From assembly GCA_002313415.1 (NCBI GenBank), contig DCBH01000088.1, positions 5,440-13,449 of the forward strand: a stretch of 8,010 bases of DNA, in the 5' to 3' direction. A program made the position numbers and the translations under genes. This stretch comes from Flavobacteriales bacterium UBA1112 (GTDB lineage Bacteria; Bacteroidota; Bacteroidia; Flavobacteriales_D; Sanyastnellaceae). Under the pieces are notes generated by a model. The model was not told where the DNA came from. It searched no databases and saw only the letters and a program-made list of their open reading frames with translations. This document shows positions 1 to 5,471 of the stretch, one piece after another; the first letter of the stretch is position 1, and every line of letters starts with the position of its first letter.

Positions 1-8
1 ATTTTACC

Positions 9-587
9 TCAACCACGTTTCTTGCTTTTCAGAAACCTCATTCGATAATCGACTTTCACTTTACCCATACCAATGTCTCTTAACTTTCCCTGAAGCAGCT
101 GGCGCTTTGTTGCCGCAATGTGATCGGGAATCATCACGCCATCAAGGTGATCGTTTTCATGCAACACAATTCGCGCAGCCAATCCGTCAAGTTGTTCCTC
201 AATCAAATTCCAGTTTTCATCAAAATATTCGACGCCTATTCTGACTGAACGCGTCACCGGCTCGCGAATGCCCGGAATACTGAGGCAACCTTCCTCCATC
301 ACTGTTTCATCCTCGGAAAGGTCAAAAAGCACAGGGTTAATCATAACTCGTTTGAAATCACGACAGCCGGGATCTCCATCCTCTCCCTCCCCAAACGGAC
401 TGCCATCCGCAACGAAAAGACGGAGGGACAAACCGACCTGGGGCGCAGCGAGGCCAACTCCGTCAGCGGCATACATCGTCTCCCACATATCCTCAATTAA
501 TTCAGGCAACCCAGGGTGTTGTTTTTCTACCTCTTCTGCTTCCTTCTTCAGTACTGGATCACCGTAGGCCACAATTGGACGAATCAT
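9..587 (-). CDS. def: Peptide deformylase
   Basis: This cytoplasmic metalloenzyme removes the formyl group from the N-terminal methionine of nascent proteins. All three family motifs are visible in the 192-residue protein: GVGLAAPQ (about residues 43-50), EGCLS (99-103) and HENDH (143-147). The expected metal ligands are C101, H143 and H147, and E144 is the catalytic base. The length is normal for a bacterial Def, and the protein is complete, ending at a TGA beside the left edge. The ATG at 587 gives the N-terminus MIRPIVAYGDPVL, which matches the usual start of the family. The gene diverges from ribB. No Shine-Dalgarno sequence precedes the start, and a Bacteroidota-type -7 element lies only 4 nt upstream, so the message may be nearly leaderless. 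Any downstream operon partner lies outside the window. Identification is firm; the promoter reading is inference. Confidence 0.97.
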   Translation of the reverse strand: MIRPIVAYGDPVLKKEAEEVEKQHPGLPELIEDMWETMYAADGVGLAAPQVGLSLRLFVADGSPFGEGEDGDPGCRDFKRVMINPVLFDLSEDETVMEEGCLSIPGIREPVTRSVRIGVEYFDENWNLIEEQLDGLAARIVLHENDHLDGVMIPDHIAATKRQLLQGKLRDIGMGKVKVDYRMRFLKSKKRG

Positions 588-591
588 GCCC

Positions 592-599
592 CAAAGATA
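592..599 (-). promoter_or_regulatory. Candidate -7 promoter element of def
   Basis: Read on the minus strand this is TATCTTTG, an exact match to the Bacteroidota -7 consensus TAnnTTTG. It ends 4 nt before the def ATG, so transcription would start at or almost at the start codon. I see no convincing TTG -33 element at the usual distance upstream, which weakens the call. The identical octamer lies upstream of rpmE2 in this window. Confidence 0.4.
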
Positions 600-645
600 C
601 TCTCAGGAGACGCTGCTGCCCATCACCGCATTACCTTCGCACAAC

Positions 646-1767
646 ATGTCGCAATTGAACACCATTCCTGAGGCCATCAATGCCATTCGCCGCGGAGAAA
701 TCATCATTGTCGTGGACGATGAGGACCGAGAGAATGAAGGTGATTTTCTCATTGCCGCTCGACACGCAACCCCAGAAGTCATCAACTTCATGGCAACTCA
801 TGGTCGCGGTCTGATTTGTGCGCCATTGCTTGAATCGCGATGCGATGAACTGGAATTGAACTTGATGGTTCAGTCGAACAATGCGGCCTATGAAACACCC
901 TTCACGGTCTCGGTAGACTTGATTGGTCATGGTTGCACCACGGGCATTTCCGCCAGTGACCGGGCAAAAACAATCAATGCCCTCATTGATGCCAAAACAA
1001 AACCAAGTGAATTGGGAAAGCCAGGGCATATTTTTCCACTCCGAGCGAAAGCCGGCGGTGTACTCCGCAGACCTGGGCACACTGAAGCAGCTGTCGACTT
1101 CGCCCGTCTCGCAGGGTTCGAACCCGCCGGTGTGATTGTTGAAATTATGAATGAGGATGGTTCGATGGCACGGCTTCCCGAGCTTGTCAAATTGGCGACG
1201 CGTCACAACATGAAGGTGGTATCCATTGCAGATTTGATTGCACACAGACTAGAGCATGAAAGTCTCATTCAATCCACTGCCGAAGTGGAATTGAAAACTG
1301 CCTTCGGCATGTTCAAAGCCATCAACTTTCGCCAAACAACCAATGAGGAAGATCACCTCGCTCTGGTCATGGGAAGCTGGGACGAAGATGAGGCCGTCCC
1401 AGTTCGGATTCACGCATCAAGCATGGTTGCTGACATTTTCCAAGTCACTGATTTTGGCAAAGGGCCCGAACTTCATCAAGCCATGAAGCAAATTCAATCC
1501 GCAGGAAAAGGTGCTGTCATTTTCATCAATAAAACGCGCCACGGCGGAGGTTTGGCGGATGAGTTGATGGCTTACCGAGAAATGAAAAAGGCGAAGCAGC
1601 ACGGAAACTACCCCAAACTGGATTCCAAAGACCGAGGCATTGGTGCCCAAATTTTGCGTCACATTGGCATCAAGAACATCATGTTGCTAAGCAATTCAGA
1701 CCAAGCTACTGGTTCGGTGGGATTTGGCTTAACCATTCAGAGTATTTCCCCCATTCGCAGAGATTGA
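646..1767 (+). CDS. ribB: 3,4-dihydroxy-2-butanone 4-phosphate synthase with degenerate GTP cyclohydrolase II-like domain
   Basis: The N-terminal domain (residues 1 to about 205) makes 3,4-dihydroxy-2-butanone 4-phosphate from ribulose 5-phosphate, supplying four carbons of riboflavin's xylene ring. It shows the metal and substrate motif DDEDRENEGD (24-33), TTGISASDRAKTI, RPGHTEA (142-148) and the E167 region followed by NEDGSMAR. Residues about 205-370 align with GTP cyclohydrolase II, as in RibBA fusions. However, the three zinc-binding cysteines are replaced by S259, F270 and K272, and the whole domain has no cysteine. It is therefore probably inactive as a cyclohydrolase, so a separate RibA is expected elsewhere. 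The frame is open from an ATG at 586, but I chose 646. The family begins about 4-5 residues before the NTIxEAI motif, and the first 20 residues of the longer form look non-conserved. No Shine-Dalgarno sequence precedes either start. The gene ends at a shared terminator. Confidence 0.93.
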   Translation: MSQLNTIPEAINAIRRGEIIIVVDDEDRENEGDFLIAARHATPEVINFMATHGRGLICAPLLESRCDELELNLMVQSNNAAYETPFTVSVDLIGHGCTTGISASDRAKTINALIDAKTKPSELGKPGHIFPLRAKAGGVLRRPGHTEAAVDFARLAGFEPAGVIVEIMNEDGSMARLPELVKLATRHNMKVVSIADLIAHRLEHESLIQSTAEVELKTAFGMFKAINFRQTTNEEDHLALVMGSWDEDEAVPVRIHASSMVADIFQVTDFGKGPELHQAMKQIQSAGKGAVIFINKTRHGGGLADELMAYREMKKAKQHGNYPKLDSKDRGIGAQILRHIGIKNIMLLSNSDQATGSVGFGLTIQSISPIRRD

Positions 1768-1782
1768 GTCTGAGTGTAAGAC

Positions 1783-1814
1783 AAAAAAAGCCCGCTTCGC
1801 AGCGAGCTTTTTTT
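1783..1814. terminator. Bidirectional terminator between ribB and rpmE2
   Basis: Seven A's, a GC-rich stem and seven T's form a symmetric hairpin. GC at 1790-1791 pairs with GC at 1806-1807, C1792 opposes A1805 as the only mismatch, and CGCT at 1793-1796 pairs with AGCG at 1801-1804 around a TCGC loop. Each strand ends in a seven-T tract, so it can stop ribB from the left and rpmE2 from the right. It lies between the two stop codons (1767 and 1833). Confidence 0.85.
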
Positions 1815-1832
1815 ATTGTCAATGTCCGGCAC

Positions 1833-2105
1833 TCACACTTCTTTGCTGGGCTTCTTGTCAAATTTGCCGTACTTCTGACGAAATTTATCAATGCGACCAG
1901 CGGTGTCCACAAATTGCGTTTTGCCAGTGTAAAAGGGGTGGCTCTTGTGGCTCACCTCAACCTTGACGAGGGGGTACTCATTTCCATCCTCCCACTGGAT
2001 GGTTTCCTTCGTCTCCGCGGCAGACTTGCTCAAAAAAGCATATTCGTTGCTCATGTCTTTGAAAACCACGAGACGGTAGTTGTCGGGATGGATGCCTTCT
2101 TTCAT
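1833..2105 (-). CDS. rpmE2: 50S ribosomal protein L31, type B
   Basis: This is a small large-subunit protein located at the bridge between the ribosomal subunits. The 90-residue sequence carries the type B signature: KEGIHPDNYR at the start, TIQWEDGNEYPLVKVEVS in the middle (about 35-52), SHPFYTGK (55-62), then FVDTAGRIDKFRQKYGK. It has no cysteine, so it is the zinc-free form that replaces the CXXC-bearing type A. Members often run 80-95 residues, so the length is normal. The ATG at 2105 is the only sensible start. It is preceded by an AT-rich stretch with no Shine-Dalgarno sequence. A perfect TAnnTTTG element sits 18 nt upstream and predicts a short leader. The gene is monocistronic here and ends at the terminator shared with ribB. 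In several other phyla the type B form is induced by zinc shortage through Zur; nothing in this sequence shows that here. Confidence 0.96.
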   Translation of the reverse strand: MKEGIHPDNYRLVVFKDMSNEYAFLSKSAAETKETIQWEDGNEYPLVKVEVSHKSHPFYTGKTQFVDTAGRIDKFRQKYGKFDKKPSKEV

Positions 2106-2123
2106 AATTTAAAATTAGGACTG

Positions 2124-2131
2124 CAAAGATA
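2124..2131 (-). promoter_or_regulatory. Candidate -7 promoter element of rpmE2
   Basis: The minus strand reads TATCTTTG, an exact TAnnTTTG match. It ends 18 nt before the rpmE2 ATG, so a start site 5-7 nt further on would leave a leader of roughly 12 nt. A matching TTG -33 element is not evident; the region upstream is AT-rich. The placement just ahead of a highly expressed ribosomal protein gene supports the call. Confidence 0.55.
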
Positions 2132-2135
2132 AGTC

Positions 2136-2279
2136 ATGCTTTTAAAATTTCGCCGTTGTCTCCCAAGAAAAGTTGAACTGCTGTCCACATCGAAGTTCTT
2201 AACATTATATCGCTTAAAGACCCGCCTGAAAGGTTTGTCCCCATCCAAAGGCCATCGTAATTTAGACATGTTAAAGTGA
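2136..2279 (+). CDS. Doubtful small basic ORF (47 aa), unknown function
   Basis: From an ATG at 2136 the frame stays open for 47 codons to a TGA at 2279. The product begins MLLKFRRCLPRKVELL and ends RNLDMLK. It is rich in Lys, Arg and Leu and has no recognisable domain. Its favour comes from context: the stop is followed immediately by a hairpin (2280-2298) and then by a strong plus-strand terminator that otherwise has no gene to serve. Against it, an open frame of this length arises easily by chance, no Shine-Dalgarno sequence or clear -7 element precedes it, and it begins inside the promoter region of the divergent rpmE2. The transcript could equally be a noncoding RNA. Confidence 0.2.
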   Translation: MLLKFRRCLPRKVELLSTSKFLTLYRLKTRLKGLSPSKGHRNLDMLK

Positions 2280-2298
2280 GTTTAGCGAAGAGCTAAAC
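2280..2298 (+). other. Perfect 7-bp hairpin (GTTTAGC / GCTAAAC)
   Basis: GTTTAGC at 2280-2286 pairs fully with GCTAAAC at 2292-2298 across the five-base loop GAAGA. No T tract follows, so it is not a terminator by itself. It begins at the base after the stop of the doubtful 47-codon ORF and lies 26 bases before the strong terminator, which suits either an mRNA 3' region or an internal stem of a small RNA. Confidence 0.45.
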
Positions 2299-2324
2299 AT
2301 CAAGTGATAATTTGGTTAAGTTGG

Positions 2325-2355
2325 TCCCGCTCCGAAACGTTGGAGCGGGATTTTT
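2325..2355 (+). terminator. Strong rho-independent terminator, plus strand
   Basis: TCCCGCTCC at 2325-2333 pairs perfectly with GGAGCGGGA at 2342-2350, a 9-bp GC-rich stem around an 8-base loop. It is followed directly by five T's (2351-2355). There is no A tract on the left side, so it works only for rightward transcription. Nothing upstream is convincingly a gene: the nearest plus-strand gene, ribB, already ends at its own terminator. It therefore implies either an unannotated short transcript or an attenuator-like leader for the gene at 2465. Confidence 0.8.
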
Positions 2356-2438
2356 CTTGTGGCGCAACAAAGTGCTTCAACACAATCGACTTGTACACCA
2401 AGCGACGTGAGCATCGCATCCATTCTTGGCAAAATTCC

Positions 2439-2468
2439 ATGAAATGGCTACCGAGATTTGAATTGTGA
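2439..2468 (+). other. Nine-codon ORF overlapping the next start: short leader peptide or frameshifted signal-peptide N-terminus
   Basis: ATG at 2439 opens MKWLPRFEL and stops at TGA 2466-2468. The next gene's GTG start (2465-2467) overlaps this stop as GTGA and lies in the -1 frame. The nine residues look like the positively charged n-region of a signal peptide, while the downstream frame starts directly with the hydrophobic core. Either it is a short leader ORF coupled to the next gene, or the two are one N-terminus split by a one-base change or sequence error. I see no slippery heptamer that would suggest programmed frameshifting. Confidence 0.4.
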
Positions 2469-3646
2469 TTGCTCCCATCCTTCTCCCCCTATTTTCCCTC
2501 CTGACGGCTTTGGTCAGTTCTCCCACACCAGTGCTTGAATGGGAAGTGACTCAACGTACCGCATCCACCTGCACCATCGAAATCGCTTTGGCCACAACTG
2601 GAAATCCAGAGCTCAGTAAGCTCAGTCTAGTTCCCCGTCATTCGACCAATTCTATCAGCGTAACACCCTCGCGCATCTCCTGTGACGACCATTGGGTTAA
2701 CAACAACATTCACCACTGGATGTGGAGAGACAATCCAGATGTCGTTTCACTTACACTGCAATTGGAATGGGATAAAGCCGAACACGAATCCAAAGTTCCT
2801 TTGCTAGACATTGACTGGGAGCACGTCAACCAAGGAAAAAGACAACGCTGGACTCTGGGCACAATCATTCTTCCGCGAGAATCTTTTTCCACAGCCACAA
2901 CCGTGCAGCCGAAGGCCACTCGAAGAGCCAAATTGCTGGATACAAACAGTGCAGAGGTGGATCTTCAGATTCAGCAATTTCAAGCAGGCTCTTTTGTGAA
3001 AATCACAGAATACATTCCTTCCCATTGCACATGTGAAGTGACGGAATCGTCAGGAGCATCTCTACGAAAGGAGGAAAATGCACAAATATTCCTGTGGTTT
3101 CAAGCACCAGAAAGACAAAAATTGGCACCTTCTTACATTTTAAAATGCGCCTCGGAAGTGAAAACTTTGGCCTTCGATGGTGATTTGGAAATCGCATTTG
3201 GAACTCAAACCAAAACATCGCATCTTGCAGGTGTTGAATGGATGGAGGCGTTGCCTGCCTTGAATGAAAACATGGAATTGAATCTACCACCTGACTCCTC
3301 GTCAGTGACGGAGACTCGTACGAATTTACGAGACCTCCATCGCGACACCAGAAGCAATACAGAGGTTTCCTATGCGGTGCAGTTGGTTGCCAACCACCGA
3401 GACCTATCTGCCGACGAGGTAGCTGCTTACATCGGTTACAGCGGTTCATACACCATTTACCGCCACGAGGGCTGGCGCAAATACCTCTTGCCAGAAGTGA
3501 GTACTTACAGCGAGGCTCATTCTGTGCGCTCTAACATTTGGACGAGCACACTTGCGAAAGATGCTTTTGTTACCGCATCCCTTGAAGGGGAGCGAATCAC
3601 GGTCCAAGAAGCGCTTCTGTTGTCGAACCAAACTTGGATACCTTAA
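2465..3646 (+). CDS. Secreted protein of unknown function with C-terminal SPOR-like domain
   Basis: The N-terminus has a hydrophobic run (residues 2-18, IAPILLPLFSLLTALVS) ending near SSPTP, consistent with export. From the GTG start it lacks the usual positive charges, which may lie in an out-of-frame ATG segment just upstream (2439). Residues about 160-235 resemble a beta-rich module seen in Bacteroidota envelope proteins, with the pattern FVKITEYIP, then SSGA, then FLWFQAP. Residues about 300-384 look like a Bacteroidota SPOR-like domain: SYAVQLVA, then YRHEGWRKYLLPEVSTY, then DAFVTASLEGERITVQEA. Canonical SPOR domains bind peptidoglycan, often denuded septal glycan, but this Bacteroidota form occurs in many envelope proteins and its ligand here is unknown. 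GTG is the first plausible start after an in-frame TGA at 2459; an ATT at 2462 is the alternative. xerD follows 4 bp after the stop, suggesting co-transcription. The frame is real; the function is not known. Confidence 0.8.
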   Translation: MIAPILLPLFSLLTALVSSPTPVLEWEVTQRTASTCTIEIALATTGNPELSKLSLVPRHSTNSISVTPSRISCDDHWVNNNIHHWMWRDNPDVVSLTLQLEWDKAEHESKVPLLDIDWEHVNQGKRQRWTLGTIILPRESFSTATTVQPKATRRAKLLDTNSAEVDLQIQQFQAGSFVKITEYIPSHCTCEVTESSGASLRKEENAQIFLWFQAPERQKLAPSYILKCASEVKTLAFDGDLEIAFGTQTKTSHLAGVEWMEALPALNENMELNLPPDSSSVTETRTNLRDLHRDTRSNTEVSYAVQLVANHRDLSADEVAAYIGYSGSYTIYRHEGWRKYLLPEVSTYSEAHSVRSNIWTSTLAKDAFVTASLEGERITVQEALLLSNQTWIP

Positions 3647-3650
3647 AAGC

Positions 3651-4601
3651 ATGTCACCGCGAGCCACAGACTGGAAGGCCTCCATGCAAGGTTACCAAGA
3701 CTATCTCGTCCTTGAGAGGGGATTGAGTAAGAATTCCGTGATGGCCTACATGCGAGACATCAAACAGTTCATGGAATTCTCAGTAAATGAGGAGCGTGTA
3801 AAGGCCCCGATGGACATTGAACTTCCACATGTGGAGCGTTTCTTAGGTCATCTATACGAGCGAGGCTTGGCCCGCAACAGCCAAGCAAGAATGCTCAGTG
3901 GAGTGCGCAGTTTCTGCAAATACCTTCGCATAGAAGGCATCATGGACACCGACCCCATTCAATTGATCGAAGCTCCTCGACCAGAACGAAAGTTGCCTGA
4001 TGTATTGACCGTACAAGAAATCGAAAGCATCATCAACGCAGTTGACATGAGTCGACGGGAAGGCGTTCGAAACAAAGCCATGCTTGAAGTCCTTTACAGT
4101 TGCGGCTTGCGAGTGTCCGAGCTCATCGACTTGCAACTTTCCAAAGTGGACCTGATAGATGGTCTTGTCCGTGTCATTGGCAAGGGAAACAAGGAGCGCA
4201 TAGTCCCCATTGGTCAGCAGGCGTGCGATTCCATCGATGACTACCTCAGCCACTACCGCGCCAACATCGTTCCATTGAAAGGGCACGAAGACACACTCTT
4301 TTTGGGAAGACAAGGTCGTAAAATGACACGTCAAATGGCATTCACTCTACTCAAGAGAAGCGTGGTTGCCGCAGGTCTTCGTAAGAATGTTAGTCCGCAC
4401 ACCTTCCGACACAGTTTTGCCACACATCTTATCGAAAGTGGAGCAGACCTGCGGGCCGTTCAAGAAATGTTAGGGCACGCTCAAATCACCACAACAGAAA
4501 TCTACACTCACCTTGACACGCGCTTCTTGAAAGACCAAGTGAGTGAATATCACCCTCGTAGTGAAGAGGCAGTGAACAACATGGCTGACAAGTCGGAGTG
4601 A
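3651..4601 (+). CDS. xerD: Site-specific tyrosine recombinase XerD
   Basis: XerD-type recombinases act with a partner or alone, and with FtsK, to resolve chromosome dimers at dif near the division septum. The 316-residue protein has the N-terminal core-binding domain (about 12-98; motifs YLVLERGLSKNSV and YMRDIKQF) and the catalytic domain (about 115-300). The catalytic set is complete: R154 in CGLRVSEL, K178 in GKGNKERIVP, H250 and R253 in HTFRHSF, H276 in LGHAQITTT, and the nucleophile Y285 in IYTHLD. It is about 16 residues longer than typical, mostly through the tail after the family's usual end. The frame is open upstream to 3552, but that part overlaps the preceding gene. The ATG at 3651, 4 bp after that gene's stop, gives the usual distance to the first helix. 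Co-transcription with the upstream gene is likely. XerC or a broader Xer-family name is the alternative. Confidence 0.92.
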   Translation: MSPRATDWKASMQGYQDYLVLERGLSKNSVMAYMRDIKQFMEFSVNEERVKAPMDIELPHVERFLGHLYERGLARNSQARMLSGVRSFCKYLRIEGIMDTDPIQLIEAPRPERKLPDVLTVQEIESIINAVDMSRREGVRNKAMLEVLYSCGLRVSELIDLQLSKVDLIDGLVRVIGKGNKERIVPIGQQACDSIDDYLSHYRANIVPLKGHEDTLFLGRQGRKMTRQMAFTLLKRSVVAAGLRKNVSPHTFRHSFATHLIESGADLRAVQEMLGHAQITTTEIYTHLDTRFLKDQVSEYHPRSEEAVNNMADKSE

Positions 4602-4604
4602 GGT

Positions 4605-5471
4605 TCATTCGTCTTCCTCTTTCCATTTTTTGCCCCAATGTTTGATGGCGCTAGACATCATATCTCTCGGATGAGAGGACATGTCTTCAGGTAGGCTCAG
4701 GTGCTTGAAAACCATAGAAAGTACTTCTCGCGAATCTTTGATTTCCACAGGGCGAGCCAAAGTTTGCTTGCTGAGTTTTTGCCCTTCCGCGTTGAGTACA
4801 AGGGGTACATGTGCATATTTTGGCTTAGGTATGCCGAGTGCACGCTGGATACCCACGTGAGCCGCAGTTGATGAGATAAGATCTGCTCCTCTCACGATGT
4901 CTGTGACCTCTTGATCGGCGTCGTCGACCACCACCGCGAGGTGATAAGCCCAATGGCCATCGGCACGAAGCAATGTGACATCTCCCACGGAATCAGGACT
5001 GTAAGACTGTCTCCCAACCACTCTGTCGTGCCATGAGAGCGACACACCTCGTGGCATTTTAAATCGCCATGACCTCGGGGCTGTGCCCTTGGGTAGGCCA
5101 GACCGACAAAATCCAGGATAAACCCTCGATCCGTCGGCCTTGGCCAATGTCTTGCGGGTGCAAGCACAGCCAAAAGCCAGCCCGGAAATCATCAATGAAT
5201 CTAGGGCCTCTCGGTACTTTTCATGACGGGTACTTTGGTACACAACCGGGCCGTCCCATCCCAGTCCAAAGCTCTCCAGCGTTCGCAAGATGTCACTCGA
5301 CACGCCTTTCACTTCCCTGGTTGGATCCAAATCTTCAATTCGCACCAACCATCTACCTCCGTGCACCTTGGCGTCCAAATAACTCGCCACAGCCGCGACC
5401 ATGGAACCGAGGTGCAACCGACCTGTAGGCGACGGAGCAAACCGTCCGACATACGGACGGCCATTTATCAT
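4605..5471 (-). CDS. gluQ: Glutamyl-Q tRNA(Asp) synthetase
   Basis: GluQRS activates glutamate and attaches it to queuosine at the wobble position of tRNA-Asp, a modification rather than a charging step. The 288-residue length equals a glutamyl-tRNA synthetase catalytic core without the anticodon-binding domain, as expected for the family. Visible motifs are RFAPSPTGRLHLGS (10-23, the HIGH-type signature), the zinc site C102, C104, Y118 and C122 with YPGFC spacing, ADGHWAYHLAVVVDD (170-184), VRGADL, and KLSKQ (232-236) as the KMSKS equivalent. The ATG overlaps the ettA stop as ATGA, so translation is probably coupled and the two genes share a transcript. A GAGGGG stretch directly abuts the start, too close to act as a normal Shine-Dalgarno site. 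The 3' end faces xerD with only 3 bp between the stops. The function presupposes that the host makes queuosine, which cannot be checked here. Confidence 0.94.
   Translation of the reverse strand: MINGRPYVGRFAPSPTGRLHLGSMVAAVASYLDAKVHGGRWLVRIEDLDPTREVKGVSSDILRTLESFGLGWDGPVVYQSTRHEKYREALDSLMISGLAFGCACTRKTLAKADGSRVYPGFCRSGLPKGTAPRSWRFKMPRGVSLSWHDRVVGRQSYSPDSVGDVTLLRADGHWAYHLAVVVDDADQEVTDIVRGADLISSTAAHVGIQRALGIPKPKYAHVPLVLNAEGQKLSKQTLARPVEIKDSREVLSMVFKHLSLPEDMSSHPRDMMSSAIKHWGKKWKEEDE

Larger units (their letters stand above)
2106..2464. other. Gene-poor stretch between rpmE2 and the SPOR-like gene
   Basis: This 359-bp stretch has no recognisable protein or RNA family. It contains the rpmE2 promoter, two copies of TTTAAAATT (2108-2116 and 2141-2149) flanking its -7 element, a doubtful 47-codon basic ORF, a 7-bp hairpin and a strong plus-strand terminator. 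From 2356 to about 2438 I see nothing beyond unstructured sequence, which presumably includes the promoter of the next gene, although no clear TAnnTTTG element is present. I looked for tRNA, SRP RNA core and RNase P signatures and found none. Confidence 0.6.

Noticed and set aside
586..645. N-terminal extension of RibB by 20 residues from the ATG at 586
   Set aside because: The added residues (MPQRYSQETLLPITALPSHN) look unlike the family, and that start would overlap the def start codon and leave no room for promoters. The AGGAGA at 604-609 is followed by no in-frame ATG, GTG or TTG at a useful distance.
631..1245. 204-codon minus-strand open frame inside ribB
   Set aside because: It is a shadow of ribB, whose motifs are unmistakable; the translation is rich in Cys, His and Trp in no recognisable pattern.
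1764..2132. 122-codon plus-strand open frame over the ribB/rpmE2 junction
   Set aside because: It runs through the terminator and is antisense to the clearly identified L31.
2308..2314. TAATTTG as a plus-strand -7 promoter element
   Set aside because: The spacing is one base short of TAnnTTTG, and a start site there would fall at the beginning of the strong terminator.
3552..3650. XerD starting at 3552, giving 349 residues
   Set aside because: The extra 33 residues overlap the end of the upstream gene in another frame and are unlike Xer N-termini; ATG 3651 gives the normal domain layout.
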